Positions 9,348 through 17,896 of a DNA stretch of 64,000 nt are shown here, one piece after another. The DNA lies in NCBI RefSeq assembly GCF_900102785.1, contig NZ_FNGC01000012.1:81985-145984 (forward strand). The letters run 5' to 3'. The notes beneath the pieces are model-generated. The model was not told where the DNA came from. It worked only from the letters and a program-made list of their open reading frames with translations, and made no database searches. The DNA is from Arthrobacter sp. ok362 (GTDB lineage: Bacteria > Actinomycetota > Actinomycetes > Actinomycetales > Micrococcaceae). The first letter of the stretch is position 1. The number at the start of each line of letters is the position of its first letter. A program made the translations under genes and the position numbers.

Positions 9348-9563
9348 GAGTGCAAACTACCACCGCAGCATTCACTACTGAACGGTAGGCCAGCCCCCGG
9401 TCCGGAAGCGCCGGCGTCGCGCCTTCCCGGCCACGCGTTCCAGAACGCTGTCTCCCAGCCACAATTCAGGGTTCTCGCGGGCTTTCTTGACTGCGGTGTG
9501 AAAGAGTGCAACCACTGGAGCCGCCAATGCCACGCTGATCGTTCAATCAGAAAGCCGGAATCC

Positions 9564-10679
9564 ATGAGCCGGAATGCCACGAAATCTCATCGACGGACCG
9601 CCGTTCGGCTGCTTGTTGCAGCAGTCCTCGTGGTGTCCGCTGCGGCGTGCGAGCCGCCGCCGCCGGGCGGCAGCGCGAGTCCCACTGCCGGGGGCACGGC
9701 CACCGCACGGGCGGGGTCGAAGCCCGGGCACGTGTTCGTGATCAATCTCGAGAACAAGGGCTACGAGAAGGTGTGGGGCGCAGGCTCTGAAGCGCCCTAT
9801 TTGTCGCAGACGCTGCGCAGCCAGGGCGTCCTGCTTTCCGAGTACTACGGGATCGCCCACAATTCGAACCCGAACTACTTGGCCCAGATCTCCGGTCAGG
9901 CGTCCAACGCCATGACCCGCGACGACTGTCCCACCTACGCAGCGTTCCGGCTGACGGGGACAGACTCGCTGGGCCAGGCGGAGGGCACCGGCTGCGTCTA
10001 TCCGGCCTCGGTCCCTACGGTCGCCGGGCAGCTCAGCACCGCCGGCAAGACCTGGAAGGGCTACATGGAAGACATGGGCACGCCGTGCCGTCACCCCGAA
10101 CTTGATGGGAAGGACAGCAGCCAGGGCGCCAAGGTGGGCGACCAGTACGCAACGCGGCACAACCCGTTCGTGTACTTCCAGGCCATCACCTCCTCACCGG
10201 ACTGCCAGGCCAACGTGGTGGACTATGGTGAACTCGCCGGCGACCTCCAGTCCGTGGACACCACCCCCAACTTGTCCTACATCTCGCCCAATCTCTGCAA
10301 CGACGGGCACGATGACCCCTGCGTCGATGGCAGCACCGGGGGCCTGGCCGCCGCGGACAGCTGGTTGAGCCAGCAGGTCCCGGCGATCCTGGCTTCGCCG
10401 GCCTTCAAGCAGGACGGGATGCTGGTCATCACCTTCGATGAATCCGAGGGCAAGACTGAGGGACCGTCAGGACTGCTGCCCGGAGGAACGGCCGGAGGCA
10501 GGATTGGTGCGCTGGTGCTCTCGCCGTTCACCAAGGGCGGGACGACGTCGAACCAGCCCTATAACCACTTCAGTCTCCTGGCCAGCATCGAAGACGCGTT
10601 CTCCTTGCCGCGCCTCGGGTATGCCGGCGCACCGGGCCTGAACAGCTTCGGCACCGACGTCTTCAACGCGGGCTCCTAG
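9564..10679 (+). CDS. Secreted lipoprotein phosphoesterase (AcpA/phospholipase C-like family)
   Basis: A 371-residue exported protein. The signal peptide ends in VSAAAC (Cys about residue 29), so it is probably a lipoprotein, followed by a Pro/Gly/Ser/Thr linker. The catalytic domain shows HVFVINLENKGYEKVWG, HNSNPNYLAQISG, PNLCNDGHDDPC and MLVITFDESEG, the metal-site pattern of the phosphoesterase family that includes acid phosphatases and phospholipase C. It probably cleaves phosphate esters outside the cell. The ATG at 9564 was chosen over the upstream in-frame start at 9498 because it puts the signal peptide first. Confidence 0.85.
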   Translation: MSRNATKSHRRTAVRLLVAAVLVVSAAACEPPPPGGSASPTAGGTATARAGSKPGHVFVINLENKGYEKVWGAGSEAPYLSQTLRSQGVLLSEYYGIAHNSNPNYLAQISGQASNAMTRDDCPTYAAFRLTGTDSLGQAEGTGCVYPASVPTVAGQLSTAGKTWKGYMEDMGTPCRHPELDGKDSSQGAKVGDQYATRHNPFVYFQAITSSPDCQANVVDYGELAGDLQSVDTTPNLSYISPNLCNDGHDDPCVDGSTGGLAAADSWLSQQVPAILASPAFKQDGMLVITFDESEGKTEGPSGLLPGGTAGGRIGALVLSPFTKGGTTSNQPYNHFSLLASIEDAFSLPRLGYAGAPGLNSFGTDVFNAGS

Positions 10680-10720
10680 CGGCAGCGCCGGCGGGCAGGA
10701 CCGCCCGGGAGGCCAAGCCG

Positions 10721-11431
10721 TTAGCTGGACGCGGGCGCCGCACCGTTGCCGTTGAACTCCTGGCCGTATTCGGCCGAGATCAGGATGGGAAGGTGGTCCG
10801 AGGCGCCTCGGGCCAGCGTTTCCACGCTTTCGATCTCCAGCCCCTGGGACGTGGCAAAGTCGAAATGGCCCTTGAAGACCTTGTAGCGGGTGTAGGTCCG
10901 GCGGTCACTCATCGTCAGGTCGTAGCCGGCGTCTTTCATCTTCGCTGTCAGGGACTTGGTGAAGAACGGATAGTTGAAGTCACCCACCATCAGCGACATC
11001 AGGCCGCCGCCCATGCTGAGCAACTCGGCGTGGGCGGCATGAATCTGGTTCCGCCGCAGTGAGTTGGACGCCGTCAGCGGTGCCGCGTGAAAGGAGGCGA
11101 TAACGAGCTCGTGGTCGGTCTCGTTGTCCGTCACACGGGTGCCGATGAGCCGCTCGTGCGCGGGGGCCAAAACCCGGTCGTGAAGGGACTTCTTCAAGGC
11201 AAACGTCTGGGTGTCGTAAGCGGTGAAGCGGTCCTTGCGGTAGTAGATCGCCAAGCCCAGCCGGTTTCCCCGGGTGGAGTCGGCAAGGTGCAAGTCCCCG
11301 ATGGACTCCGGCAGATCCTCCGTATCGCACTCCTGGAGGCACAAAGCATCAATCTCGAAATCGCGGGCCAGATCGACCAGCTCGCCGCTGGCCTTGTGCT
11401 TGCGGAGGTTGTAGCTGATGACTCTAAGCAG
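10721..11431 (-). CDS. Endonuclease/exonuclease/phosphatase-family hydrolase, probable CTG start
   Basis: An EEP-superfamily protein of 236 residues. The conserved N-terminal strand reads LRVISYNLRKH, followed by IDALCLQECD (Asn and Glu metal ligands), then VIASFHAAP, VGDFNYP (Asp and Asn) and ASDHLPIL (catalytic Asp-His). The first conventional start codon in frame is a TTG at 11344, but using it would cut off the essential ISYNLR strand. No ATG, GTG or TTG lies between that strand and the upstream sequence. A CTG at 11431 sits seven bases after AGAGG and would give the natural N-terminus. Substrate (nucleic acid or phospholipid) not determined. Confidence 0.8.
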   Translation of the reverse strand: MLRVISYNLRKHKASGELVDLARDFEIDALCLQECDTEDLPESIGDLHLADSTRGNRLGLAIYYRKDRFTAYDTQTFALKKSLHDRVLAPAHERLIGTRVTDNETDHELVIASFHAAPLTASNSLRRNQIHAAHAELLSMGGGLMSLMVGDFNYPFFTKSLTAKMKDAGYDLTMSDRRTYTRYKVFKGHFDFATSQGLEIESVETLARGASDHLPILISAEYGQEFNGNGAAPASS

Positions 11432-11568
11432 GGGAGCACCTCTTCGCTGGATAGTGGTTGAAACCTCACCCGAGTCTACCCAGTCAGAGCGGATCGAGTG
11501 GGGATAACCGCCGCTGGCCCGAAGGGATAGTGTGTTCTGGAATCACCAGCCACGCGAAAGGGCGCACG

Positions 11569-12372
11569 TTGACTGCTGCACTACCGGAACTTGCCGAGGG
11601 CGATTTCTACTATGAGGCGCTGGGCGGCGGGCGGTTCCGCTCCACGATCCACGCCCAGGGCGCCTGGAATGAACACGAGCAGCACATGGCCCCCGCGTCC
11701 GGCATCATGGCCGACGCCCTGGCCAGGCACGAGCCCCGCGACGATATGCGCATGGCGCGGCTCAGCTATGAAATCCTCGGGCTGATCCCCGGCGGCGAGT
11801 TCGAGGTCGTGACCTCCACCCTCCGCCCCGGCCGGACCATCGAGCTGGTGCAGGCCGAGCTCGTAGCCGGTGGCCGCACGGCCATCCGCGCCACGGCCTG
11901 GCGGATGATCACCTCGGACACGTCCGCCATCGCGGCTTTTGAGGATCCCGGGATCCCCGCGCCGGAGGACTGCGAACCGTACGACGCCGCGCGTATCTGG
12001 CCCGGCGGCTACATCGCCTCACTGCACATGCGGATCGCCGAGGGCCACCGGGCGGGCTCGGGAACGGTCTGGCTCCGCACCGACTATCCGTTGACCAGCC
12101 AGGCAGACAGCGGCGACGTCGCCCGGCTGATCGGCCTGGTGGACACGGCCAACGGAATCGCCGCCCGGGTCCCGCCGGGCAAGGGCAGCTATGCCTTCCC
12201 CAACCTGGACCTGCAGATCCACATGTACCGGCAGCCGGAGGGGGAGTGGCTGGGGCTGGACAACGAGGTCTCGTTCGGCACGGACGGGATCGGGCTGACC
12301 TCCACAGTGCTGCATGACCTCACGGGCCCGTTCGGCCGCGCGGAACAAATCCTGACACTGCGCAGATCCTGA
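11569..12372 (+). CDS. TesB-like acyl-CoA thioesterase family protein
   Basis: A 267-residue double-hotdog protein. The N-terminal half has GRFRSTIHAQGAWNEHEQHMAPASG and the RLSYEILGLIPGGEFEV strand typical of 4HBT_3/TesB-like acyl-CoA thioesterases. The C-terminal half ends FPNLDLQIHMYRQPEGEWLGLDNEVSFG, with the conserved W-L-D/G region. It probably hydrolyses acyl-CoA esters in the cytoplasm. A TTG at 11569 is chosen because GAAAGG lies at the right distance and because translated residues before it are unlike protein. It diverges from the EEP gene. Confidence 0.82.
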   Translation: MTAALPELAEGDFYYEALGGGRFRSTIHAQGAWNEHEQHMAPASGIMADALARHEPRDDMRMARLSYEILGLIPGGEFEVVTSTLRPGRTIELVQAELVAGGRTAIRATAWRMITSDTSAIAAFEDPGIPAPEDCEPYDAARIWPGGYIASLHMRIAEGHRAGSGTVWLRTDYPLTSQADSGDVARLIGLVDTANGIAARVPPGKGSYAFPNLDLQIHMYRQPEGEWLGLDNEVSFGTDGIGLTSTVLHDLTGPFGRAEQILTLRRS

Positions 12373-12385
12373 CGCTGCGCAAGTT

Positions 12386-12775
12386 CTAGTTCGTGTGGAA
12401 GACGAGCCAGCCGGCCAGCGTGGCCAGTGCCGTCAGGGCGGCGCCCCAGAGGATGTCGACAACAACCAGCTGCAACGGCCAGGTCTTGAGGGTGGCGGCA
12501 TTGGTGAGGTCGTACGTGGCGTAGGCAAACGCGCCCAGGGCGGCACCATAGCCGGCGGCACTGAGCCAGCTGCCGCCGTCGAGCGCTGGCCGCAGGGCGA
12601 AGAACACGATCCCGGCAATGTAGATCACGTAGAACACCACCGCGTACCCTAGATTGGGCCTGTCGGCCATCAGCTCACCAATCTGGCGGCGGTAGAACGG
12701 GTTCATCGTCTTGAGCCAGATGGCGTCGATGATGGCGAACGCGGCGGCTACGACGAGGAATTGCAGAATGACCAT
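12386..12775 (-). CDS. DUF2177 family membrane protein
   Basis: A 129-residue integral membrane protein with four hydrophobic segments. It carries the DUF2177 landmarks AAAFAIIDAIWLKTMNPFYRR near the N-terminus and AYATYDLTNAATLK, WPLQLVVVDILWG towards the end. The function of the family is unknown. The ATG at 12775 (MVILQFL) begins the first helix. It is only 16 bases from the divergent lipoate ligase-like start, and no Shine-Dalgarno sequence precedes it, so the message may be leaderless or its control region may lie within the neighbouring coding sequence. Confidence 0.8.
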   Translation of the reverse strand: MVILQFLVVAAAFAIIDAIWLKTMNPFYRRQIGELMADRPNLGYAVVFYVIYIAGIVFFALRPALDGGSWLSAAGYGAALGAFAYATYDLTNAATLKTWPLQLVVVDILWGAALTALATLAGWLVFHTN

Positions 12776-12791
12776 AAGGGAGCATAACAAC

Positions 12792-13538
12792 ATGCCGCAG
12801 GCGCCAGCCGGGCCCCGGACACTGACGGTGGTGCGGCAGCAGGAATCACTCGGTGCCGCCGCCGACCTCGACTTCGCGCTCGGGCTCCTGCAGAAGGTCA
12901 AATCCGGTTCATTGGGCCCCACCCTGCGGCTTTACCGGCCGGTTCCCACAGTCGCTTTCGGGCAGCGCGACACGCACCTGCCCGGTTTCGAAGCCGCCGC
13001 GGCAGCCTGCAGGCAGCTCGGCTTCGAGCCGCTGGTCCGCAAGGCCGGGGGCCGCGCGGCGGCGTATCACGAGCGGACGCTCGTCATTGATCACCTGGAG
13101 CCCGATGCGGACGCGATTGCCGGGGCCAAGGGGCGGTTTTCGCGCTTTGGCGAACTGCTCGCCCGGGCGCTGCGCGACGCCGGCGTGGATGCCGGCGTCG
13201 GTGAGATCCCGGGGGAATATTGTCCCGGCGAGTTCAGCGTGCACGGCAGCGACCCGGGATTCCCGGAGCGCCGGATCAAACTGGTCGGCACCGCCCAGCG
13301 GGTGGTCGCCGGCGGCTGGCTCTTTAGCTCCGTGATTGTGGTGGCGGACTCCGCCCCGATCCGCGCGGTCCTGGAGGCCAGTTACGCCGCCCTCGGCCTC
13401 GAGTGGGACCCGGCGACGGCGGGCGCGGCGGATGACCTCGTGCCGGGCCTCGACGTCGACGCTGTTGAGGCTGCGGTGATCGCCGCCTACGGGCGCTACG
13501 CCCCGCTCAGCTATGCGGAGTTCCCGAGCCTGCTCTGA
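12792..13538 (+). CDS. Lipoate-protein ligase/biotin ligase-fold protein
   Basis: A 248-residue protein of the BPL/LPL catalytic-domain family. Visible landmarks are PTVAFGQRDTHLPGF, LVRKAGGRAAAYHERTLVIDHL (the RRxxGG-like ligand loop), and RIKLVGTAQRVVAGGWLFSSVIVV, where the Lys is the expected catalytic lysine. It probably binds or transfers lipoate or octanoate, but actinobacterial members of this branch are poorly defined and could be amidotransferase-like. The ribosome binding site AAGGGAG lies directly beside the start codon of the divergent DUF2177 gene. Confidence 0.78.
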   Translation: MPQAPAGPRTLTVVRQQESLGAAADLDFALGLLQKVKSGSLGPTLRLYRPVPTVAFGQRDTHLPGFEAAAAACRQLGFEPLVRKAGGRAAAYHERTLVIDHLEPDADAIAGAKGRFSRFGELLARALRDAGVDAGVGEIPGEYCPGEFSVHGSDPGFPERRIKLVGTAQRVVAGGWLFSSVIVVADSAPIRAVLEASYAALGLEWDPATAGAADDLVPGLDVDAVEAAVIAAYGRYAPLSYAEFPSLL

Positions 13539-13558
13539 GCCGGCTCTAGGGACGGCCC

Positions 13559-15100
13559 TCAACCGGACGACGGCGTGCCGCCAGTGGCGCACAGGACGCT
13601 GCCCAGGTTGCGGTACTTCGCCAAGCGCCGGGGGAGCAGTTCGGTGACCCCGGCGCTGGCGAGCGTGGCGAGTTCGTATTCGATGGCCCGGCCAAGGCGC
13701 CGGCAGAAGGCCTGCGCCTCGTCGGCCGCATCGGAGCGTTCGTCCACGATGTGCTCCACGAGCCCGCTGGCGTGCAGGAATGCGACGTTGACGCCTTGGG
13801 CCTCGGACATGGCCGGGGCGAAATCAGTGTTCCGGTGGACGATGGCGCTGGCGCCTTCGGGCGGGAGCGGCGACAGCCAGGCGTGCTGGGCCGCGATGGT
13901 GCGGTCCGCGGGCAGGAGGGCCAGTGCCCCGCCGCCGGCTCCCTGTCCGAGCAGCACGGACACCGTGGGCGCGTTGAGTCCGATGAGGTCGTGTAAAGAG
14001 CGGGCAATCTCGCCGGCCAGGCCGCCTTCCTCGGCCTCTTGGGACAGGGCAGCGCCGGCGGTGTCGATGACGGTGAGCAGCGGGAGCCTGAGTTCTTCGG
14101 CGAGGCGCATGCCGCGCCGGGCCTCCCGGAGGGACGCGGGCCCCATCGCCGTCGGCCGGGAGGGCCTGGGCCGGGTGTGGCCGATGACTACGCAGGATTG
14201 CTGGCCGAAACGGGCCAGGGCCAGTTGAAGACCGGGGTCCTTTTCACCCTGTCCGGTGCCGTTGAGCGGGAGCACGTCCCGGGCGCCGTGCGCCAGCAAC
14301 TGCCGCACATCCGGCCGGCGGGGATCGCGGGAGATGCCGATCGATTCCCAGGCGCCGGCGCCTGACGGCTTCACGGACAGCGTCGCGGGCGCGGCGAGCG
14401 GTGCGTGGGGACAGGTGACCAGGATGCTCAAGGCACGGTCGACGACGTCGGACAGATGCCAGGGCGGCACCACCGCGTCGATCAGCCCTTTGTCGAAGAG
14501 GTTCTCGGCGGTCTGGACGTTCTCCGGGAACGGGGTGCCGTGGAGGGCCTCGTAGACCCGGGGTCCGAGGAAGCCGAGCAGGGCTCCGGGCTCGGCGGCG
14601 GTGATGTGGCCGAGGGATCCCCATGAGGCCATAACCCCTCCCGTGGTGGGATGCCGCAGGTAGACCAGGTAGGGCAGACCGGCCTTCCGGTGGGTGCGGA
14701 CGGCTGCGCTGATCTTGACCATGGAGAGGAACGCGATGGTTCCTTCCTGCATGCGGGTGCCGCCCGAGGCAGGTCCGGCCAGGAGGGGCAGGCCTTCGCG
14801 CGTGGCGCGTTCGACGGCGTTGACGATCCGTTCCGCCGCGGCCTGGCCGATGGAGCCGGCAAGGAACCGGAACTCGCTGATGATGACGGCGACCCGGCGG
14901 CCGCGGATGAGGCCTTCGCCGGTGAGGACGGATTCGTCCATGCCGGTCTTGGCCCGGGCGGCGGCCAGTTCCTGCCGGTACTCGGGGCCGGGATCAGGGT
15001 CCAGCACAGGCGCGTCCCAGCTCCGGTAGGACCCGGGATCGAGCACCGCGGCGATGAGTTCGGTAGCGTCCAGGTGCCGGACCTTCTGCTGGGTCAGCAT
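13559..15100 (-). CDS. Fused AccD-AccA-like carboxyltransferase (candidate malonyl-CoA decarboxylase)
   Basis: A 513-residue protein joining two crotonase-fold carboxyltransferase halves. The first half has EFRFLAGSIGQAAAERI, SGGTRMQEGTIAFL, HPTTGGVMASWGSLG and EPGALLGFLGPRVYEAL, as in AccD. The second has GHTRPR, REARRGMRLAEELRLPLLTV, DTAGAALSQEAEEGG and LLGQGAGGGALAL, as in AccA. The Cys4 zinc ribbon of AccD is absent. Its start overlaps the CoA-transferase stop by seven bases. No biotin carboxylase or carrier protein gene is nearby. It may be an acyl-CoA carboxyltransferase fed by distant subunits. Alternatively, it may be a biotin-free decarboxylase acting on malonyl-CoA, by analogy with MdcD/MdcE. 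The second reading fits the transporter next to it. Confidence 0.78.
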   Translation of the reverse strand: MLTQQKVRHLDATELIAAVLDPGSYRSWDAPVLDPDPGPEYRQELAAARAKTGMDESVLTGEGLIRGRRVAVIISEFRFLAGSIGQAAAERIVNAVERATREGLPLLAGPASGGTRMQEGTIAFLSMVKISAAVRTHRKAGLPYLVYLRHPTTGGVMASWGSLGHITAAEPGALLGFLGPRVYEALHGTPFPENVQTAENLFDKGLIDAVVPPWHLSDVVDRALSILVTCPHAPLAAPATLSVKPSGAGAWESIGISRDPRRPDVRQLLAHGARDVLPLNGTGQGEKDPGLQLALARFGQQSCVVIGHTRPRPSRPTAMGPASLREARRGMRLAEELRLPLLTVIDTAGAALSQEAEEGGLAGEIARSLHDLIGLNAPTVSVLLGQGAGGGALALLPADRTIAAQHAWLSPLPPEGASAIVHRNTDFAPAMSEAQGVNVAFLHASGLVEHIVDERSDAADEAQAFCRRLGRAIEYELATLASAGVTELLPRRLAKYRNLGSVLCATGGTPSSG

Positions 15101-16347
15101 GCCGGCCGACCGTCCTGTGCCGTGCCGGCTTCTGTGACCATGCCGGTGGCGGCTGTCAGCCCGAGCCACCGGCGGATCTGGTCCCCGTCCTGGTCCAGCA
15201 GCGGCGGCGCGGTGTGGGCCTTCAGCGTGGTTTCCGTGGTGCCGGCGGCGCCGAAGAACCGCAGCGGCGGGCCCGGCAGGCTCACAGTACCGAGGATTTT
15301 GTGGTCGACATCGATCACGAGACCCTGCGAGTGCACCTGGTCCCATTCGTAGACTTCTTCCAGGGTTCTGACCTTGCCGGCCGGGATGCCGGCGTCGTTG
15401 AGTTTGGTGAGCAGCGGCCCGGCCTCGAAATCGGAGAACACCCGCTCCACTTCTTCGATGACCTTCTCGCGGTTGCGCACGCGGTCCGCGTTGGTGGCGA
15501 ACTCCGGCCGCGCGGCGTCGATTCCGAATGTCGAAGCGAACGTGGTCCAGAGCTTTTCGCTTCCCACGCTGATCTGCACCCTGCCCTGCCGGCAGTGGAA
15601 CAGGCCGTAGGGGGCAATCGAGGGATGGTGGTTGCCCTGGGCCTTCGGGACTTCCCCTGCAACAGTGGCCCTGGTGCCTTGGAAGGCGTGGACCCCGATC
15701 AGCGCCGCGAGCAGGGACGTACGCACGATCTGGCCCTGGCCTGTCCGCTCACGCTGCAGCAGGGCCCCGAGTGTGCCGAACGCCCCGTACATGCCGGCGA
15801 GGAGGTCGGCGATGGGGACCCCGACCCGCTGCGGATCGTCCGGGCCGGACCCGGTCAGGGACATCAGCCCGGCCTCACCCTGGAGGATCTGGTCGTACCC
15901 GCTGCGCCGGGATTCGGGCCCGTCGTGCCCGAACCCCGTGATGGAGAGGACCACCAGGGCCGGATTCAGGGCATGCATTTCCGCAGCCGAGAACCCGAGC
16001 CGGTCCAGGACGCCGGGGCGGAAGTTCTCGATGACCACATCGGCGCGCTCCAGCAGTTCACGCAGCACTGCCCGCCCGTCATCGCTCTTCAAGTCCAAGG
16101 CAATGGATTCCTTGTTGCGGTTACAGGACAGAAAGTACGTGGCCTGCGGATCATCCTCCGGGCCCACGAACGGCGGGCCCCAGCCGCGGGTGTCGTCTCC
16201 GGTGCCGGGGTTCTCCACCTTGATCACCCGCGCGCCGAGGTCAGCCAGCATCATCCCGGCATGCGGGCCGGCGAGGGCACGGCTCAGGTCCACCACGAGA
16301 TAACCGGTGAGTGGGCCTTCGGCGTTGGGCGTGGGTTGGGTGTTCAT
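15094..16347 (-). CDS. Class III CoA-transferase (CaiB/BaiF family)
   Basis: A 417-residue CoA-transferase. Family landmarks are GYLVVDLSRALAGPHAGMMLADLGARVIKVE at the N-terminus, RNKESIALDLKS, VVIENFRPGVLDRLGF, and SGYDQILQGEAGLMSLTG, with the catalytic Asp in GYDQ. It moves CoA between carboxylic acids through an aspartyl-CoA intermediate. It lies between the MatC-like permease (84-base gap upstream) and the fused carboxyltransferase (overlapping downstream). It is the best candidate to activate the imported dicarboxylate to its CoA ester. The substrate is inference from context; oxalate, succinate and malonate are all handled by members of this family. Confidence 0.9.
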   Translation of the reverse strand: MNTQPTPNAEGPLTGYLVVDLSRALAGPHAGMMLADLGARVIKVENPGTGDDTRGWGPPFVGPEDDPQATYFLSCNRNKESIALDLKSDDGRAVLRELLERADVVIENFRPGVLDRLGFSAAEMHALNPALVVLSITGFGHDGPESRRSGYDQILQGEAGLMSLTGSGPDDPQRVGVPIADLLAGMYGAFGTLGALLQRERTGQGQIVRTSLLAALIGVHAFQGTRATVAGEVPKAQGNHHPSIAPYGLFHCRQGRVQISVGSEKLWTTFASTFGIDAARPEFATNADRVRNREKVIEEVERVFSDFEAGPLLTKLNDAGIPAGKVRTLEEVYEWDQVHSQGLVIDVDHKILGTVSLPGPPLRFFGAAGTTETTLKAHTAPPLLDQDGDQIRRWLGLTAATGMVTEAGTAQDGRPAC

Positions 16348-16431
16348 GGGCGCGTTCCTTCTCTGGTCGGTCTTTGCGGGTGCGCGCGGTGTGCTTGCGC
16401 GGTTGGTTGATTTGCCGGCTACATCCAGCGG

Positions 16432-17844
16432 TCACATCCAGCCGGGGACCACCATGGCCAGCCAGGCGATGGCCGGCCCGACGGCGACGACGATGCCGCT
16501 GTACGCCAGGATCTGCTTGTAGAACCTGTCCTTGTCCACATCCTCTGGCGCGTTGGCCAGGACCAGGGCGCCGTTGGTGGAGAACGGGGACACATCCACG
16601 ATCGTGGAGGCCACGGCCAGGGCGGCGATCACGCCGACGGCGCCGACCTCGCCGGTGGCCAGGAACGGCACCGCCAGTGGAATGAGGGCCGCGAGGATGG
16701 CGGTGGAGGAGGCGAAGGCCGAGACGATGGCGCCGATGTAGCAGATCAGCAGGGCGGCGAGCAGTGGCATGCCAAGATCGGCCACCCCGCCGGACACGAA
16801 TGCGATGGTGCCGGCTTCTTCGAGGACGCCCACGAAGGTGAGCATGCCGCAGATGAGCAGGACGGTGGACCAGCTGATCTTGTTGACGGCGCCCTTCTGT
16901 GCTGCGGGGGACACGAGGGCGAGGACGATTGCGATGGTGATCGAAACGAAGCCGACATCCACCTTGAACCCGAGCGAGATGACAGCCAAGGCGATCAGGC
17001 CAAGGATGGTGATGAGCTGGGGCATGGAAGCACGGGCGCCGCTGGCCGGAAGTGCGCCCACCGCGGCGGGACCGGCTGCCGAGGATGTGCCGGGGCCGCC
17101 CGAGGTGCCCCTGGCCGAGACGCCGGCGGCGGAGATGTCGGAGCCTGAGCCCTGCAGTGTGACGCCGGCGGCGCGGGCACCCACGCTGAGGGACATGCGC
17201 TTTTCTGCGGCCTGTTCCACCAATCGCCCGGCCGGGGTGGACAGCAGTTTGCCGCCGCCGAGGACGATAAAAAGCACCAGCGCGATAGCCAGGTTGAAGA
17301 GGAAACTCGCCAGGAAGATTGCCATGGGGTTGGCATCCAGCTCCGTCTTGGCAATGATGCTGTTGACGGTGACGCCATAGACGGCGATGGGGGAGAAGCC
17401 GCCGGCCTGGGCGCCGTGGACCACCATCATGCCCATCATGAGCGGATTGATTTTGTGCTTGGCGGCGAAGCTCAGGGCGATCGGCGCGATGATGGCCACG
17501 GCGGCCGGGGAGAGGGCGCCGACGGCGGTAATCACCGCGGTGATGGCGAACATGACCCACGGGATCAGCGCAACCTTGCTGCCGACCAACCGAACAGCGC
17601 CCCGCACCAACAGGTCGATGGTGCCGTTATTCTGCGCGATGGCGAACAGGTAGGTAACCCCGACGATGGTCAGGAACAGGCCGCCGGGGAAGTTGGCAAG
17701 GATGTCGTTGGTGGACATCCCCAACACCACGGAGCCCAGCAGGAAGGCACCTACAAAGGCCAAGGCACCCATGTTGAGCGGCAGCACCGTGGCCAGTAGG
17801 AACATCACCGCCAGGATGATGATGGACAGGACGGGAGCGGACAT
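16432..17844 (-). CDS. MatC-like dicarboxylate permease (SLC13/ion transporter superfamily)
   Basis: A 470-residue permease with about eleven membrane helices. The first 150 residues (MSAPVLSIIILAVMFLLATV, GGLFLTIVGVTYLFAIAQNN, GALSPAAVAIIAPIAL, MMVVHGAQAGGFSPIAVYG) look like the MatC N-terminal domain of rhizobial malonate carriers. A low-complexity Gly/Ser/Ala linker occupies about 225-270. The C-terminal half repeats the fold, with LLICGMLTFVGVLEEAG and ASTIVDVSPFSTNGAL. GGAGGA precedes the ATG by a good distance. It probably imports malonate or a related C3-C4 dicarboxylate. First gene of a three-gene minus-strand operon facing the GntR regulator. Confidence 0.85.
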   Translation of the reverse strand: MSAPVLSIIILAVMFLLATVLPLNMGALAFVGAFLLGSVVLGMSTNDILANFPGGLFLTIVGVTYLFAIAQNNGTIDLLVRGAVRLVGSKVALIPWVMFAITAVITAVGALSPAAVAIIAPIALSFAAKHKINPLMMGMMVVHGAQAGGFSPIAVYGVTVNSIIAKTELDANPMAIFLASFLFNLAIALVLFIVLGGGKLLSTPAGRLVEQAAEKRMSLSVGARAAGVTLQGSGSDISAAGVSARGTSGGPGTSSAAGPAAVGALPASGARASMPQLITILGLIALAVISLGFKVDVGFVSITIAIVLALVSPAAQKGAVNKISWSTVLLICGMLTFVGVLEEAGTIAFVSGGVADLGMPLLAALLICYIGAIVSAFASSTAILAALIPLAVPFLATGEVGAVGVIAALAVASTIVDVSPFSTNGALVLANAPEDVDKDRFYKQILAYSGIVVAVGPAIAWLAMVVPGWM

Positions 17845-17896
17845 CGTTGTTCCTCCGGATCAAAGTGGTTCATTTATTGGCTTAGTGGCCTAGCCT

